Part shown: in pieces, positions 1 to 7,437 of the stretch | Numbering within the stretch: position 1 is the stretch's first letter | Layout of the letters: every line of letters begins with the position of its first letter | Assembly (NCBI GenBank): GCA_019677205.1 | Contig: JAAMXY010002637.1 | Span: 1 to 10,502, forward strand | Origin: Pinguiococcus pyrenoidosus | Lineage: Eukaryota; Sar; Pinguiophyceae; Pinguiochrysidales; Pinguiochrysidaceae | DNA length: 10,502 bases | Reading direction: 5' to 3' | Made by a program: the position numbers and the translations under genes | Notes under the pieces: generated by a model | Told to the model about the DNA's origin: nothing | What the model saw: the letters and a program-made list of their open reading frames with translations, nothing else | Database searches by the model: none

Positions 1-34
1 CGGCGCTCTCTCGCCCTTTGCAGAAAACCGTCAA

Positions 35-56
35 GGTGTCGCGCCGGTGTCGCGCC
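35..56. repeat. Perfect tandem duplication of an 11-bp unit
   Basis: GGTGTCGCGCC is present at 35-45 and again at 46-56 with no gap. It lies about 170 bp upstream of the first gene's likely start codon, in GC-rich sequence. It may be a simple slippage duplication or a pair of factor-binding sites. Nothing decides between these. Confidence 0.7.
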
Positions 57-135
57 GCGGAGCCCGCCAGCTGGTCAGCTGATCTTGCGTCCTTGTCCGT
101 CTGTCCCGCAGCGGCTCAGCTGTTTGAATCCCTCG

Positions 136-147
136 TTTTTCCCGCGC
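136..147 (+). promoter_or_regulatory. E2F-like site upstream of the first gene
   Basis: TTTTTCCCGCGC contains TTTCCCGC (138-145), which fits the E2F/DP consensus TTTSSCGC. It lies about 80 bp before ATG 225 and about 60 bp before ATG 207, a normal promoter-proximal spacing. The pattern match is direct. Function is inferred, and the core is short enough to occur by chance in GC-rich DNA. Confidence 0.4.
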
Positions 148-224
148 TTTTCGGCAGAATCCCGAGGTGCGCGGCGCCCGGCGGAAGGTTGGCGCTCGGT
201 CCATGGATGGCCCTCGTGTCTCAG

Positions 225-3200
225 ATGGAGTCTCCCAATCGCTTGGAGCGGCTATTTAAACTGCTGGCGTCGCCACCGGGGGATCAGGTGACCAAGGTGC
301 GCGAAAGGCTTTTGCGGCAGAACCCGATCCGCGGCGCTTTGGTCACGCGTCCGAATTCTAGAGCGACCGGCTGGAGCGGATTCTGTGCTCCACGAGTGCA
401 GATGCGGAGAGGGAGGTGGTGAGCGAGCGCCTTAAGCAGCTCAGGCGCCTACGGAGACTCCGCAAAGTGCAGCGTCAGAACCGCACCGCCCGGCTGCAAG
501 CGCGCAGAAGTGCTTTCACCAACGGCCTCACTCAGTCGCTGGACGACGCCAAGATCAAGCATGTGCTGAACGCTAGGCTCCTGCACGCCCAGCTCGAAAC
601 CACGGTGCGGAGGCTGCAGGAGCTGCTCTTCGAGTGCATCGGGGAGTACGAGAAAGCCTTTCGACGGCTGCAGGGCCGCAAAGAGTTCCAGCTGCGAACG
701 GTCGACAACCTGCTCCGCACGGCCCGAGAGAGGCTGGCGTATCGACGCTTTGCAGATCGTCTGAGGGCAGGTAAAAAAAGATTAGCTGGTGGTGGCGGCG
801 GCGGTGATGGTGCTTGTCGTGGTGATGCTTGTGCTGCCACAACCTTGGCCGACGTCGTTTGGAAAAAGGCTGAGCAGCTCAAACGCCCTCCCAGACTTTT
901 TAGGGTTTGTTCGCCATGCAGACGTCGCTCCTGGAAGCGTAGACTTCCGGAAGCTGCGCTCATTCGTTGTGGAGAGGTTAGAGGGGCAGGGCATGGCTCC
1001 GGAACTCCGATACCTGAGCGTCAAGCGAATTCTCGTGCTGGGGCCGGACTACATGGTACTTGCCGACTGCTGCTCGCTGGTTTGCTGATTGCTGCTTGGC
1101 ATCCGACTGTGAGGAAGCGTCTCATTCTCGGGCTGTGTTCGTGCACCGCAGGGAAGCCCGCCACCGCCCAGTAGAGCGTCTAGGAAGAGCGATGCGGGCG
1201 TCAACGGCGTCTCAAAGGTCGCGAGCAGTCTGCAGGAGCTCAGCAGTATTCTGGGGGTAAAGAAATCGATGATGCTGTGGATCGATCGATCCCGGCTCTA
1301 GCCCTCATCACGTTGGCTGTGCTTGGCAGTGGGCGGCAAGTAGTACGAGCAGGGCGCTGAGGACCCACTACAAGTGCATCTCCACAGCCATCAAGGCCGG
1401 CCAGTATGAGAGGCGCAAGCTTTTCTCCAGCCCAGTCTACCCACTTCGTCTAGTGCATCATAGCCAGATTAGCCTCGTGCCGACTGCCCCGCAGTGGCAA
1501 TCCTACTTGAGCAATGATAGCGTGCGATGGCTCCTCGCGCCCGCCTTAGAAGCGGAAGGCCCCGTAAGTGCAGACCGAAACCCGACTCATGATTCGTACC
1601 GGCTGAGCCACTGACCACGTGCCATGTCTTTGACGAACCTCACAGGTGGACGTCCTTGCCTCAAACTTTGCGGCGATGCAGCCGTCGGACGGATGGATCT
1701 ACTTCTGCCTCGAAGACCTGCCTCGCATCGGCACCTTGACCGCGTCGCTGGAGACGCTGCGCGGTTGCAAGGGATTCTCCTCCGACACGCTGAACGTGAT
1801 AGCTGATCAGTTTCGCAAGTCCTGGTCCCTGAGGGAGGTCTACGAAGACTACAAGGTGGGCGGGCAGTGCTCCTGCAGAGGCGCCCCGCTTGCAAAAGTG
1901 GATGCTCGGTCCGGCAAGCATCGGGAGAAGCAAGCCTCCTGGCACTCCCATCTTCCCGACGTGATCGTCGCGAAGAAAGTGCCGCTGGAGAACGGCAAGG
2001 CAGACACTCGTCACTTCGCGCCTGCCACAGTGGCGCATCTCCTTCTGAACAAGGTTGGGACCCCGGAGTTCTCGCTGTTGCTCGATCTTCAGGGTATGCA
2101 GCTCCCTGAAGGACAGGGCTGACCAAGCTTGCCCGCCCTACAGGACATGAGGAACTACGTGAGCTCGCTCTCGCCGTCGGCAAGGCAGAGTGCCTTGAAT
2201 GCCCTTCCAGTTCTCGAAGCGTTGTCCTCGGCACATCTCCCCATGTTTGTCGCCATTGCTGGTGGGAGGCTTGGGCTCCGGGAGCAGAGGCCTCTCAGCG
2301 GTGGCGATGAGTTCATTCGCCCACTCCCTGCGGTACGCAAAGAATGCGGTGGTGGCGGCACCCCGAGAACGCAGCAATCTCACCACAGCCGCCCTTTGGG
2401 TAGGTCTGCGTCTACGAGCTCGCGCACCTGGAACTTCTCCGCGGCGTGGAGGCCTGGAGGGACCCGTTGTCGGGGTCAAGTCCGGTGGTGGGCTTCGGTC
2501 CCGCACCGGAGTCCTTGCCCTCGTGTCTGACGCTCCTCCCCGAGCTACTTCAGGTGTCGGGGCTCCCAATGGACGCTCTCAGGGGAGAGAGAGGCGCTTG
2601 GGAGCACGCTGTGGCTCCGACGGACTCGTTTGGCATCGCTCAGACCCTGAAACGAGCGTCCTTGCCCGTTCTGCGCCAGAAGTACGTCGCAATTTCGAAT
2701 CTGGCGATCCCGGAGATGCAGGGCGAGAGGCAGCAGGACGCCGAAAGCCAGAACGACGACGAGGCGGAGCAGTTCTTCAGCGAAGATGACCTGAATGACA
2801 TCTTCCGAGCGGGGAGTTGCTCCATGCTGGTGATCCTGGGAACGGAAAAAGCGACTCCCGCGGAAGCAGCTTTGGGCGATTTCACACCGCTGCAGGCGCC
2901 GCCGAGCTCTACTACGAAGAGCAGTGCGGTCAGTCCTTCGCTTTCCTCTCCCAAGAAGGGGAAGCGGTTGTGGGATACCTCGGTGCTCGGAGAGATCTGC
3001 AGGTGGCGCTCGTGCTTGTGCCCTGGCGTGGGCCTTCCGCAAACCTCGTCGAAGGGCAGAGGCGGCGCTGGGAATCTGTGTCTCGCTCATGCATCTCTGA
3101 AGGCTTTCTTGGACAGCACTTCCAGAGTGGAGGCGAGCAGGTTCTTGCCGAAGAAGCCCCCCGCAAATCAAGAGAGACTGCACGACATGAAGCTTATTCG

Positions 3201-3840
3201 ACACGCGTCCTCCCTCCTGACGGAGGTGAACAACGGCAAGCTGCTCGCAACGATAACGTCGTTCTACCGACGAGTCTTATCGGAGGCTAGCGCGAAGAAC
3301 CGGCACTCGGCCAAAGCTCCCAAGGGCCCGGCGGGGTCGAAGACCTTCAGGTATCAGTCGCCCAGCTGGGTGCAGTGGAGCGCAGCCGATCGCCTGAAGC
3401 AGGGAAGCGCAGAGCGCGACGAGGAGGAACAGATCTTGCGAGGGATCTTGGACCTAGAGAAGAGCCTTTCGGTGCAACTGAACGCGGCCGCCGAGTTTCC
3501 CAGGGTGGGCATCATGGCCTTGAGGCGAGAGGGCGCAAACGGCATGGGCATGTTCGCGCCCGACGCACCGGATGACACTGACAGCGTGGATTCAGACACT
3601 GGCGCGCCTGGGCAGAGCGGGAGGTTGTGCGCTTTACAGCGTGAGCTTCAGTGGAGTCAGCGGAAGCTCGCGGTTATCGGCGGCGTGCTTCGCGACGCAG
3701 GGCCTGCTCGCTCCCCACCTGCCCCCACTGTCGGACCGCGCTTCGGGCTCGCTCCGCTCGGGGACCGAGGATCCGTGGGAAGTGGGAGAGGCGGTGCTTT
3801 GGAACCACAGCGCGACCGAGGCCTGAAGAAAATGAGCTGA
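225..3840 (+). CDS. Multi-exon gene for an unrecognised ~1007-residue protein with an N-terminal coiled coil
   Basis: I do not recognise this protein. Best exon model: 225-296, 362-770, 904-1055, 1152-1256, 1330-1563, 1646-2092, 2144-2261, 2299-2348, 2404-3840 (TGA at 3838). The joins keep frame and coding third positions are G/C-rich. Residues ~25-165 are highly charged, rich in Arg, Leu, Glu and Gln, and look coiled-coil. Residues ~290-600 are mixed and globular-looking. An acidic stretch lies at ~647-663, a PKKGKR nuclear-localisation-like motif at ~712, and an Asp-rich patch near the C-terminus. The start could also be ATG 207, or further left, because the frame is open to the window edge. 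Weak points are the first donor (287 or 297), the 2093-2143 join and the 2349-2403 intron. The locus could also be two genes or a decayed one. An E2F-like site upstream and the NLS-like motif would fit a nuclear role, but this is inference. Confidence 0.6.
771..903 (+). other. Intron in the first gene (133 nt), containing a GGT/GGC triplet run
   Basis: The donor is CAG|GTAAAA and the acceptor is TTTTTAG|GG. The intron splits a Gly codon (phase 1) and joins the coiled-coil exon to one ending in GPDYM. Inside, positions 788-811 carry a GGT/GGC/GAT triplet run, a simple repeat that would read as polyglycine in one frame. Because the splice signals are good, I treat it as intronic, not coding. 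Confidence 0.75.
2093..2143 (+). other. 51-nt interruption with an in-frame TGA; probable intron with an unusual junction
   Basis: Good coding sequence ends in ...LLLDLQ at 2092 and resumes in the same frame at 2144 (DMRNYV...). The 51 nt between contain an in-frame TGA (2120-2122). CAGG occurs at both edges (2090-2093 and 2141-2144), so the excised piece is either GG...AG or GT...GG. Canonical GT (2094) to AG (2143) splicing removes 50 nt and throws the downstream exon out of frame. A canonical alternative uses GT at 2054 (AAG|GTTGGG), giving a 90-nt intron but losing 13 well-coding codons. A one-base assembly error is also possible. Confidence 0.55.
2262..2298 (+). other. 37-nt intron in the first gene
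   Basis: The donor is GCTG|GTGGGA and the acceptor is CTCTCAG|CG. The intron splits an Ala codon (phase 1). Its removal joins ...PMFVAIA to AVAMSSFAHSLRY, giving a smooth protein where neither single frame stays good. It is very short for a nuclear intron, but it resembles the 35-nt intron of the TraB-family gene. Confidence 0.6.
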
Positions 3841-3993
3841 ACCGCTGAAACTTGTTGAAAACTGCTGTGAGGGGCTGCGCACCGCACTGCTTGCTCCGCG
3901 TAGCATCACACATGACATCCACATCTTCGTCCTCGTCCTCATCGTCGTGACGGCGAGGGTGGGGAAGATCCCTCCCTGCATAGCACGAGGCGC
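3841..3993. other. Short convergent 3' intergenic region with a TCN triplet run
   Basis: These 153 bp lie between the stop codons of two convergent genes, so the 3' untranslated regions probably overlap or abut. Positions 3924-3948 hold a TCG/TCC/TCA triplet run (an Asp/Glu-rich reading on the minus strand), which I regard as a simple repeat. I see no clear AATAAA polyadenylation signal. Confidence 0.6.
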
Positions 3994-5703
3994 CTATGGT
4001 CTGCTTAGGCTCTTTTGCTGCGCCTGCACCTCTGTGGCGAGGGATTCGAGCTTGGAGACGAAGTCCACGCCTTTCAGATGATCGGCAAGGGAACTCTTCT
4101 TGCTCCTGCGCCACCTCCTCCTCGCTTTCACCATGAGCTTTGACAAGGATGATAGCTGCTTTTGCAGCTCCGTGACGACCTCTCGGACCTTCGCGGCGCC
4201 TTCGAGCTGCTCCTTTTCCGTGCGATCAATCTCGCCCTTCAGGGAAGAAATCTGCTCGTCCAGCGCTGTCGCCTGCTTCTCTTCTTCAATTCTAAGATTT
4301 CTCTCCTGGGACGCGACGCGCTCTTGCTCGTCGTACTCGAGCCTGAATGCCGAGGTCCGCTCTGCGGCTTCTCTCTCCAGTTCGACTTCTCGCTGCTTGA
4401 GGACCCCGACTTCTTTCTGGAGATCCCCATGCGTCTGGGCACCGCTTTGCAGGGACTCTTGCAGCGTCCTCAGGATGGCTGTACGAGCTTTGAGCGTCTC
4501 CCGAATCGCCAGCACTTCTTCCCGGACTTTGGCCTCTTCTTCGTGGAGCGCCTGGATCGCTGCATTGTTCTCGTACTCGGCAATCTCTGCATTGAGACTC
4601 TCCAGTGCGCGGGAGGTCTCTCTCTTCTTCTGCTCGAGGTTCTGGGAGTCTCTCCTCAAGCTTTCGACGTCTGCTTGTCCGTCGCTTGTGCCTGTATCTC
4701 TCAGGGCGCTCGCCTGCTGCTCCAGACTCTCGAGTTGCGCCAGGAGGCCAATCTGCTCGAGCAATGCTTGCTGATTGTGGCTGTCAAGTATCGATCTTCT
4801 CTGCTGCGCATCCCGAAGCTGCAGGCGGCGCAGCTCAAGTCTCTTCCGGATGGCCGCAAGCCTCCTTCTGGAAGCGTCAATGCGCCTCGCCTGCGCAGCG
4901 GACATCTGTCTCGATCCATGCTTTTTCAAGGCGATCTCCGCAGTCAGGCGCAGGTGGCGTTCTTTGTCCTTTCTCGATTGGCTCAAGGTGCTGTCCAGGG
5001 CGCCTTGAAGGCCGTCTCTCTCGGAAGCGCCCTCGTCGACAGCGCTTTGCAGCTCGGTTTCTTGCTCCCGGAGCCTCTGCTGGGCTTCCAGCTTCGAGTC
5101 CAGAGCGTCTTCGGTGTCTCTCATGGTTGCTTTGAGCTCGGCGAGCTCTTCCTTGCGCCTCGTCAGCTGCGCAGCCAATCTGTGTCTCTCTTGCCTTGCG
5201 TTGTTGAGTGCCTCGCGGAGTTCTCGCAGCTTCGCATTGTCCGCTTTCAGCTGTCTACGCAAGCTTTGTGCCTCCACAACCTGGCGGCGCACCTCTTCTT
5301 GCGCATCCCGTGCGCTGTCGATGTTTGAGCGGATGGCGCCGATTGCTGTCGCAACGTCTCCGCGCGTTTTTTCGACACGTTCCGCTGAGCCTGTGAGAAA
5401 CGTTTCGAACTCTTGCGTCTCTCCACGTCGCGCGACGTGGAGCGACTTGCACATGTTCACCTCGCACAGAATTGGCTCATAGCAGTCTCTCTGCCTGCGC
5501 TGCAGTCTTCCGTCCAGACTTTCGAGGGTCTGCACGCGCTCGTCCTTGGTTTGCATCTCATCCTCGAAGACTTTCTGCTGCTCCTGAATCTTCTTGTCAT
5601 AGAATGCGACTTGGGCGGCGCACGTCGCGATCGAGCTTTCGCGCGCCTCGATCTGTGCGTAGAGCGCACTGACTTTGGACAACGGAAGGCCGTTCGACGC
5701 CAT
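3994..5703 (-). CDS. Intronless 569-residue coiled-coil protein
   Basis: This is one uninterrupted reading frame from ATG 5703 (context GCCATGG) to TAG 3994. The protein is dominated by Glu, Gln, Arg, Lys, Leu and Ala. I count only three prolines (residues 7, 77 and 569), leaving about 490 residues without a helix breaker, as expected of a long coiled-coil rod. Hydrophobic residues recur with heptad-like spacing. A basic cluster (KARRRWRRSKKS) lies at about 526-537, before a short tail. No ATPase, kinesin motor or hinge motif is visible, so it is not a complete SMC or motor protein. It could be a structural, centrosomal, kinetochore or flagellar component, and low-complexity coiled coils give misleading similarity. 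It is divergent from the TraB-family gene and shares a promoter region with E2F-type sites, which hints at cell-cycle expression. Confidence 0.85.
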   Translation of the reverse strand: MASNGLPLSKVSALYAQIEARESSIATCAAQVAFYDKKIQEQQKVFEDEMQTKDERVQTLESLDGRLQRRQRDCYEPILCEVNMCKSLHVARRGETQEFETFLTGSAERVEKTRGDVATAIGAIRSNIDSARDAQEEVRRQVVEAQSLRRQLKADNAKLRELREALNNARQERHRLAAQLTRRKEELAELKATMRDTEDALDSKLEAQQRLREQETELQSAVDEGASERDGLQGALDSTLSQSRKDKERHLRLTAEIALKKHGSRQMSAAQARRIDASRRRLAAIRKRLELRRLQLRDAQQRRSILDSHNQQALLEQIGLLAQLESLEQQASALRDTGTSDGQADVESLRRDSQNLEQKKRETSRALESLNAEIAEYENNAAIQALHEEEAKVREEVLAIRETLKARTAILRTLQESLQSGAQTHGDLQKEVGVLKQREVELEREAAERTSAFRLEYDEQERVASQERNLRIEEEKQATALDEQISSLKGEIDRTEKEQLEGAAKVREVVTELQKQLSSLSKLMVKARRRWRRSKKSSLADHLKGVDFVSKLESLATEVQAQQKSLSRP

Positions 5704-5811
5704 GGCTCTTCGTTGTTCGTTCGAGACGTAAATGTGGAAGGCACTCTCTCGTTATCGGACGCGAGCGCCGCAGTCTGCTCCGCTTACTCGCACGGCATCA
5801 CCATCGCCACT

Positions 5812-5819
5812 GCGGCAAA
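5812..5819 (-). promoter_or_regulatory. Second E2F-type core in the divergent promoter
   Basis: The plus strand reads GCGGCAAA, so the minus strand reads TTTGCCGC, which fits TTTSSCGC. It lies about 110 bp upstream of the coiled-coil start codon and about 50 bp from the stronger palindromic site. On its own it is a weak call. Confidence 0.35.
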
Positions 5820-5867
5820 ACTCGCGGCGACGTTTTTGCTTTCGGCGGACTTTTCAAAATGGTGCTT

Positions 5868-5879
5868 TTTCCCGCCAAA
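5868..5879. promoter_or_regulatory. Strong palindromic E2F-type site TTTCCCGCCAAA
   Basis: TTTCCCGCCAAA matches TTTSSCGC and the near-symmetrical form with AAA on the far side, as in plant and animal E2F/DP targets. It is about 165 bp from the coiled-coil start and about 155 bp from the TraB-family start, so it could serve either gene or both. The match is direct. Binding is inferred from the known consensus. Confidence 0.55.
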
Positions 5880-5900
5880 ACCAACGACGATCCTTTCCGT

Positions 5901-5919
5901 CTGTCCTCGGGAAGGACAG
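5901..5919. repeat. Perfect 7-bp inverted repeat with 5-bp spacer
   Basis: CTGTCCT (5901-5907) and AGGACAG (5913-5919) flank CGGGA. This could be a dimeric protein-binding site in DNA, or a small hairpin in the 5' leader of the TraB-family transcript. Confidence 0.6.
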
Positions 5920-5923
5920 ATTC

Positions 5924-5933
5924 CCAAATTTGG
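5924..5933. promoter_or_regulatory. CArG-like palindrome CCAAATTTGG
   Basis: CCAAATTTGG fits CC(A/T)6GG, the MADS-box/SRF consensus, and is a perfect palindrome. It lies about 100 bp upstream of the TraB-family start. Whether this organism uses MADS-box factors here is unknown. Confidence 0.35.
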
Positions 5934-6032
5934 TCCGAGACAGTGACAGATTGCCAGATTCGACGCGCGGCGCTTGCGCGCCACAGACTGCACTGCGGAG
6001 AGGTTGGGTCTGGCGCAGCATCCTCGGGCGCG

Positions 6033-7437
6033 ATGAGGGGCCTGATAGGCTGCCTCGTCGTGCTGCAGGAGGCGCTGGCGCTGACCACAACTCTGAACAG
6101 GGGAGTTCTTCGCTTAAGCATAGCTGAGGATCGGGCAAAGCAAGAGGTACTCTTTGCTTTTCGCGCGCTTCCATCCAGACTTCGGCGCCTCTCAGGAGTG
6201 CTTTTCGCAAGGTTCGCTTGGAGCTCAAGGACTTCGAGCTGCAGATGCAGGACGCGTCCGTGCGGGTGGTCAGCATGCTGCACTTGGCGGACAGCGCGTT
6301 CTACTGGCGTCAGATGCGGGTAGGCTTTGGCGTCTGGCGCCGACCGGGCTTTAGATCATTGACTTGCAAGGCGCCCAGGATGCCACGGAGACCTCGGATC
6401 TCGTGCTGTATGAGCTCATTGCGGATGACGCGCTTCTGGACCCGACGATCCTGCCTGGTCTGCGTCGGCCCAACACGCCTGTGTACAGCAGCGAGGAGAG
6501 TCGACGGATGGCTCGCAACCTTGGGTTAGAGACGCAGCTCGAGGGCCTCGACATTCCTGCGAAGATTGCGGATGGGGACCCGCAGTGGCTGGTGGCGGAT
6601 CTGTCGAAGCAGCGCATCAAGGAGTTGTGCCGGGCGCGGAACGAGGTGGGAGTCGCGGGGCCGGCCGCGGGGCTGCGGGAGTTCGTGAGCTTCTTGCAGA
6701 ATGGGGCGACGGAGCGACCTCGCTTGCTTCCGCTGTTCTTCTCTGGGAATCGCCTGCTGACGCAGTCCTTCCGCTTCGGCAGCTTTTTCGCGCCGGCTCC
6801 GGAGCTGGCCCTGCTCCTGGTGGATTGGGCCGCCGCGCAGCCGAGGGCGGGGGGCTTCTCCCGGGTGCTTGGCACCATGTGGAACGCCTTGCTGAGTGGG
6901 GACATTGCCACCGTCCGCAAGCTTTCGTACGCGCAGCAGCTCGTGGGAGCGCAACGCACCCGGGGCAGATCCGGGCGCAGGCAGACTGTGCTTCTGGACG
7001 AACGCAATGAGAAGGCCGCGCGGGATGTGGCCACCGCGGCACGCATGGGACAGAGCAAGATCACGCTCCTGTACGGATGCTATCACACCGAGAAGATTGT
7101 GGACCTTCTCAAGGAGTCGTACGGAGCCAAGGTCGTCAAGACGAACTGGAGCGCTGCTTGGCGTGTCCGCGCACGAGCGACGCAGAGCAGGAGCACAGCC
7201 CTCGCGGTCGCGGTGATTGGAATAGTCTTATACCTGCTGGTCGATGCGCTGGATTGGCAGAGCGCTTTGGTGGACTCCCTCTCCAGGGATGCTCCCTACC
7301 TCGACGTCGGTGCGTATGTGCTGCGCCACGGGATGGTGTATTTTAGCTTGAGCAAGTGGCTCGTCCAGTGGGAGCGGCCGTTGATAGAGGTAGCGTCCAA
7401 GAGCCCCAACGCGGAGGAATCCTTGTCGCAGGCATGA
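6033..7437 (+). CDS. TraB/PrgY-family membrane-associated protein, three exons, 434 residues
   Basis: Exons are 6033-6146, 6212-6319 and 6355-7437 (TGA at 7435). The introns are 65 nt (GTACTC...CGCAAG) and 35 nt (GTAGGC...CTTTAG), both phase 0. The spliced protein has the conserved TraB-type blocks in order: LHLADSAFYW with His62, DLVLYELI with Glu94, DERNEKAARD with Arg291-Asn292, and LLYGCYHTEKIVDLL with His318. The family includes enterococcal TraB/PrgY and eukaryotic organelle or plant TraB-domain proteins. It is proposed to be metalloprotease-like, using the conserved His and Glu residues, but activity is poorly established. The N-terminus (MRGLIGCLVVLQEALA) is signal-like. A hydrophobic segment at about 356-373 is probably a membrane span, and a weaker one lies near 390-410. 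ATG 6033 is chosen for the signal-like start; ATG 5859 in the same frame is the alternative. The exact substrate is unknown. Confidence 0.8.
6320..6354 (+). other. 35-nt intron in the TraB-family gene
   Basis: The intron starts GTAGGC and ends CTTTAG. Removing it joins FYWRQMR to IIDLQGAQ in phase 0 and keeps the conserved spacing between the His and Glu blocks. It is close to the lower size limit for most nuclear spliceosomal introns. Confidence 0.75.

Larger units (their letters stand above)
5704..6032. promoter_or_regulatory. Divergent promoter region between the coiled-coil and TraB-family genes
   Basis: These 329 bp separate two divergent start codons. They contain two E2F-type cores (5812-5819 and 5868-5879), a 7-bp-stem inverted repeat (5901-5919), a CArG-like palindrome (5924-5933) and a GACAGATT direct repeat. 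No TATA box is obvious. An upstream ATG at 5859 is in frame with the TraB-family start and could give a longer N-terminus, but the signal-like sequence at 6033 makes that less likely. Confidence 0.6.

Noticed and set aside
248-257. GGCTATTTAAA as a TATA box
   Set aside because: It falls inside the first coding exon (LERLFKLL) downstream of the likely start codon.
788-811. GGT/GGC triplet run read as a polyglycine segment
   Set aside because: It lies inside an intron with good GT and AG signals, and joining across it restores the better frame.
1587-2234. Long minus-strand open frame opposite the first gene
   Set aside because: It is rich in Arg, Ser and Pro with no domain-like pattern, and the plus strand has better codon bias and frame-consistent splice sites. 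It is a GC-driven shadow.
2545-3204. 219-residue minus-strand frame inside the last exon of the first gene
   Set aside because: The composition is low quality and it lies antisense to a 479-codon open exon with G/C-rich third positions.
2817-3290. Plus-strand frame with plausible text (ELYYEEQCGQSFAFLSQEGEAVVGYLG)
   Set aside because: Using it would need two extra introns, and the main frame stays open and well biased throughout. Kept only as a small doubt about the exon model.
3674-4114. Minus-strand frame with an Asp/Glu run as an alternative tail for the coiled-coil protein
   Set aside because: The acidic run comes from a simple TCN triplet repeat in the intergenic DNA, and the main frame has its own clear stop at 3994.
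4162-5328. 388-residue plus-strand frame
   Set aside because: It is Leu/Ser/Cys-rich text that mirrors the antisense coiled-coil gene. Long antisense frames are expected opposite Glu/Gln/Leu-rich coding sequence.
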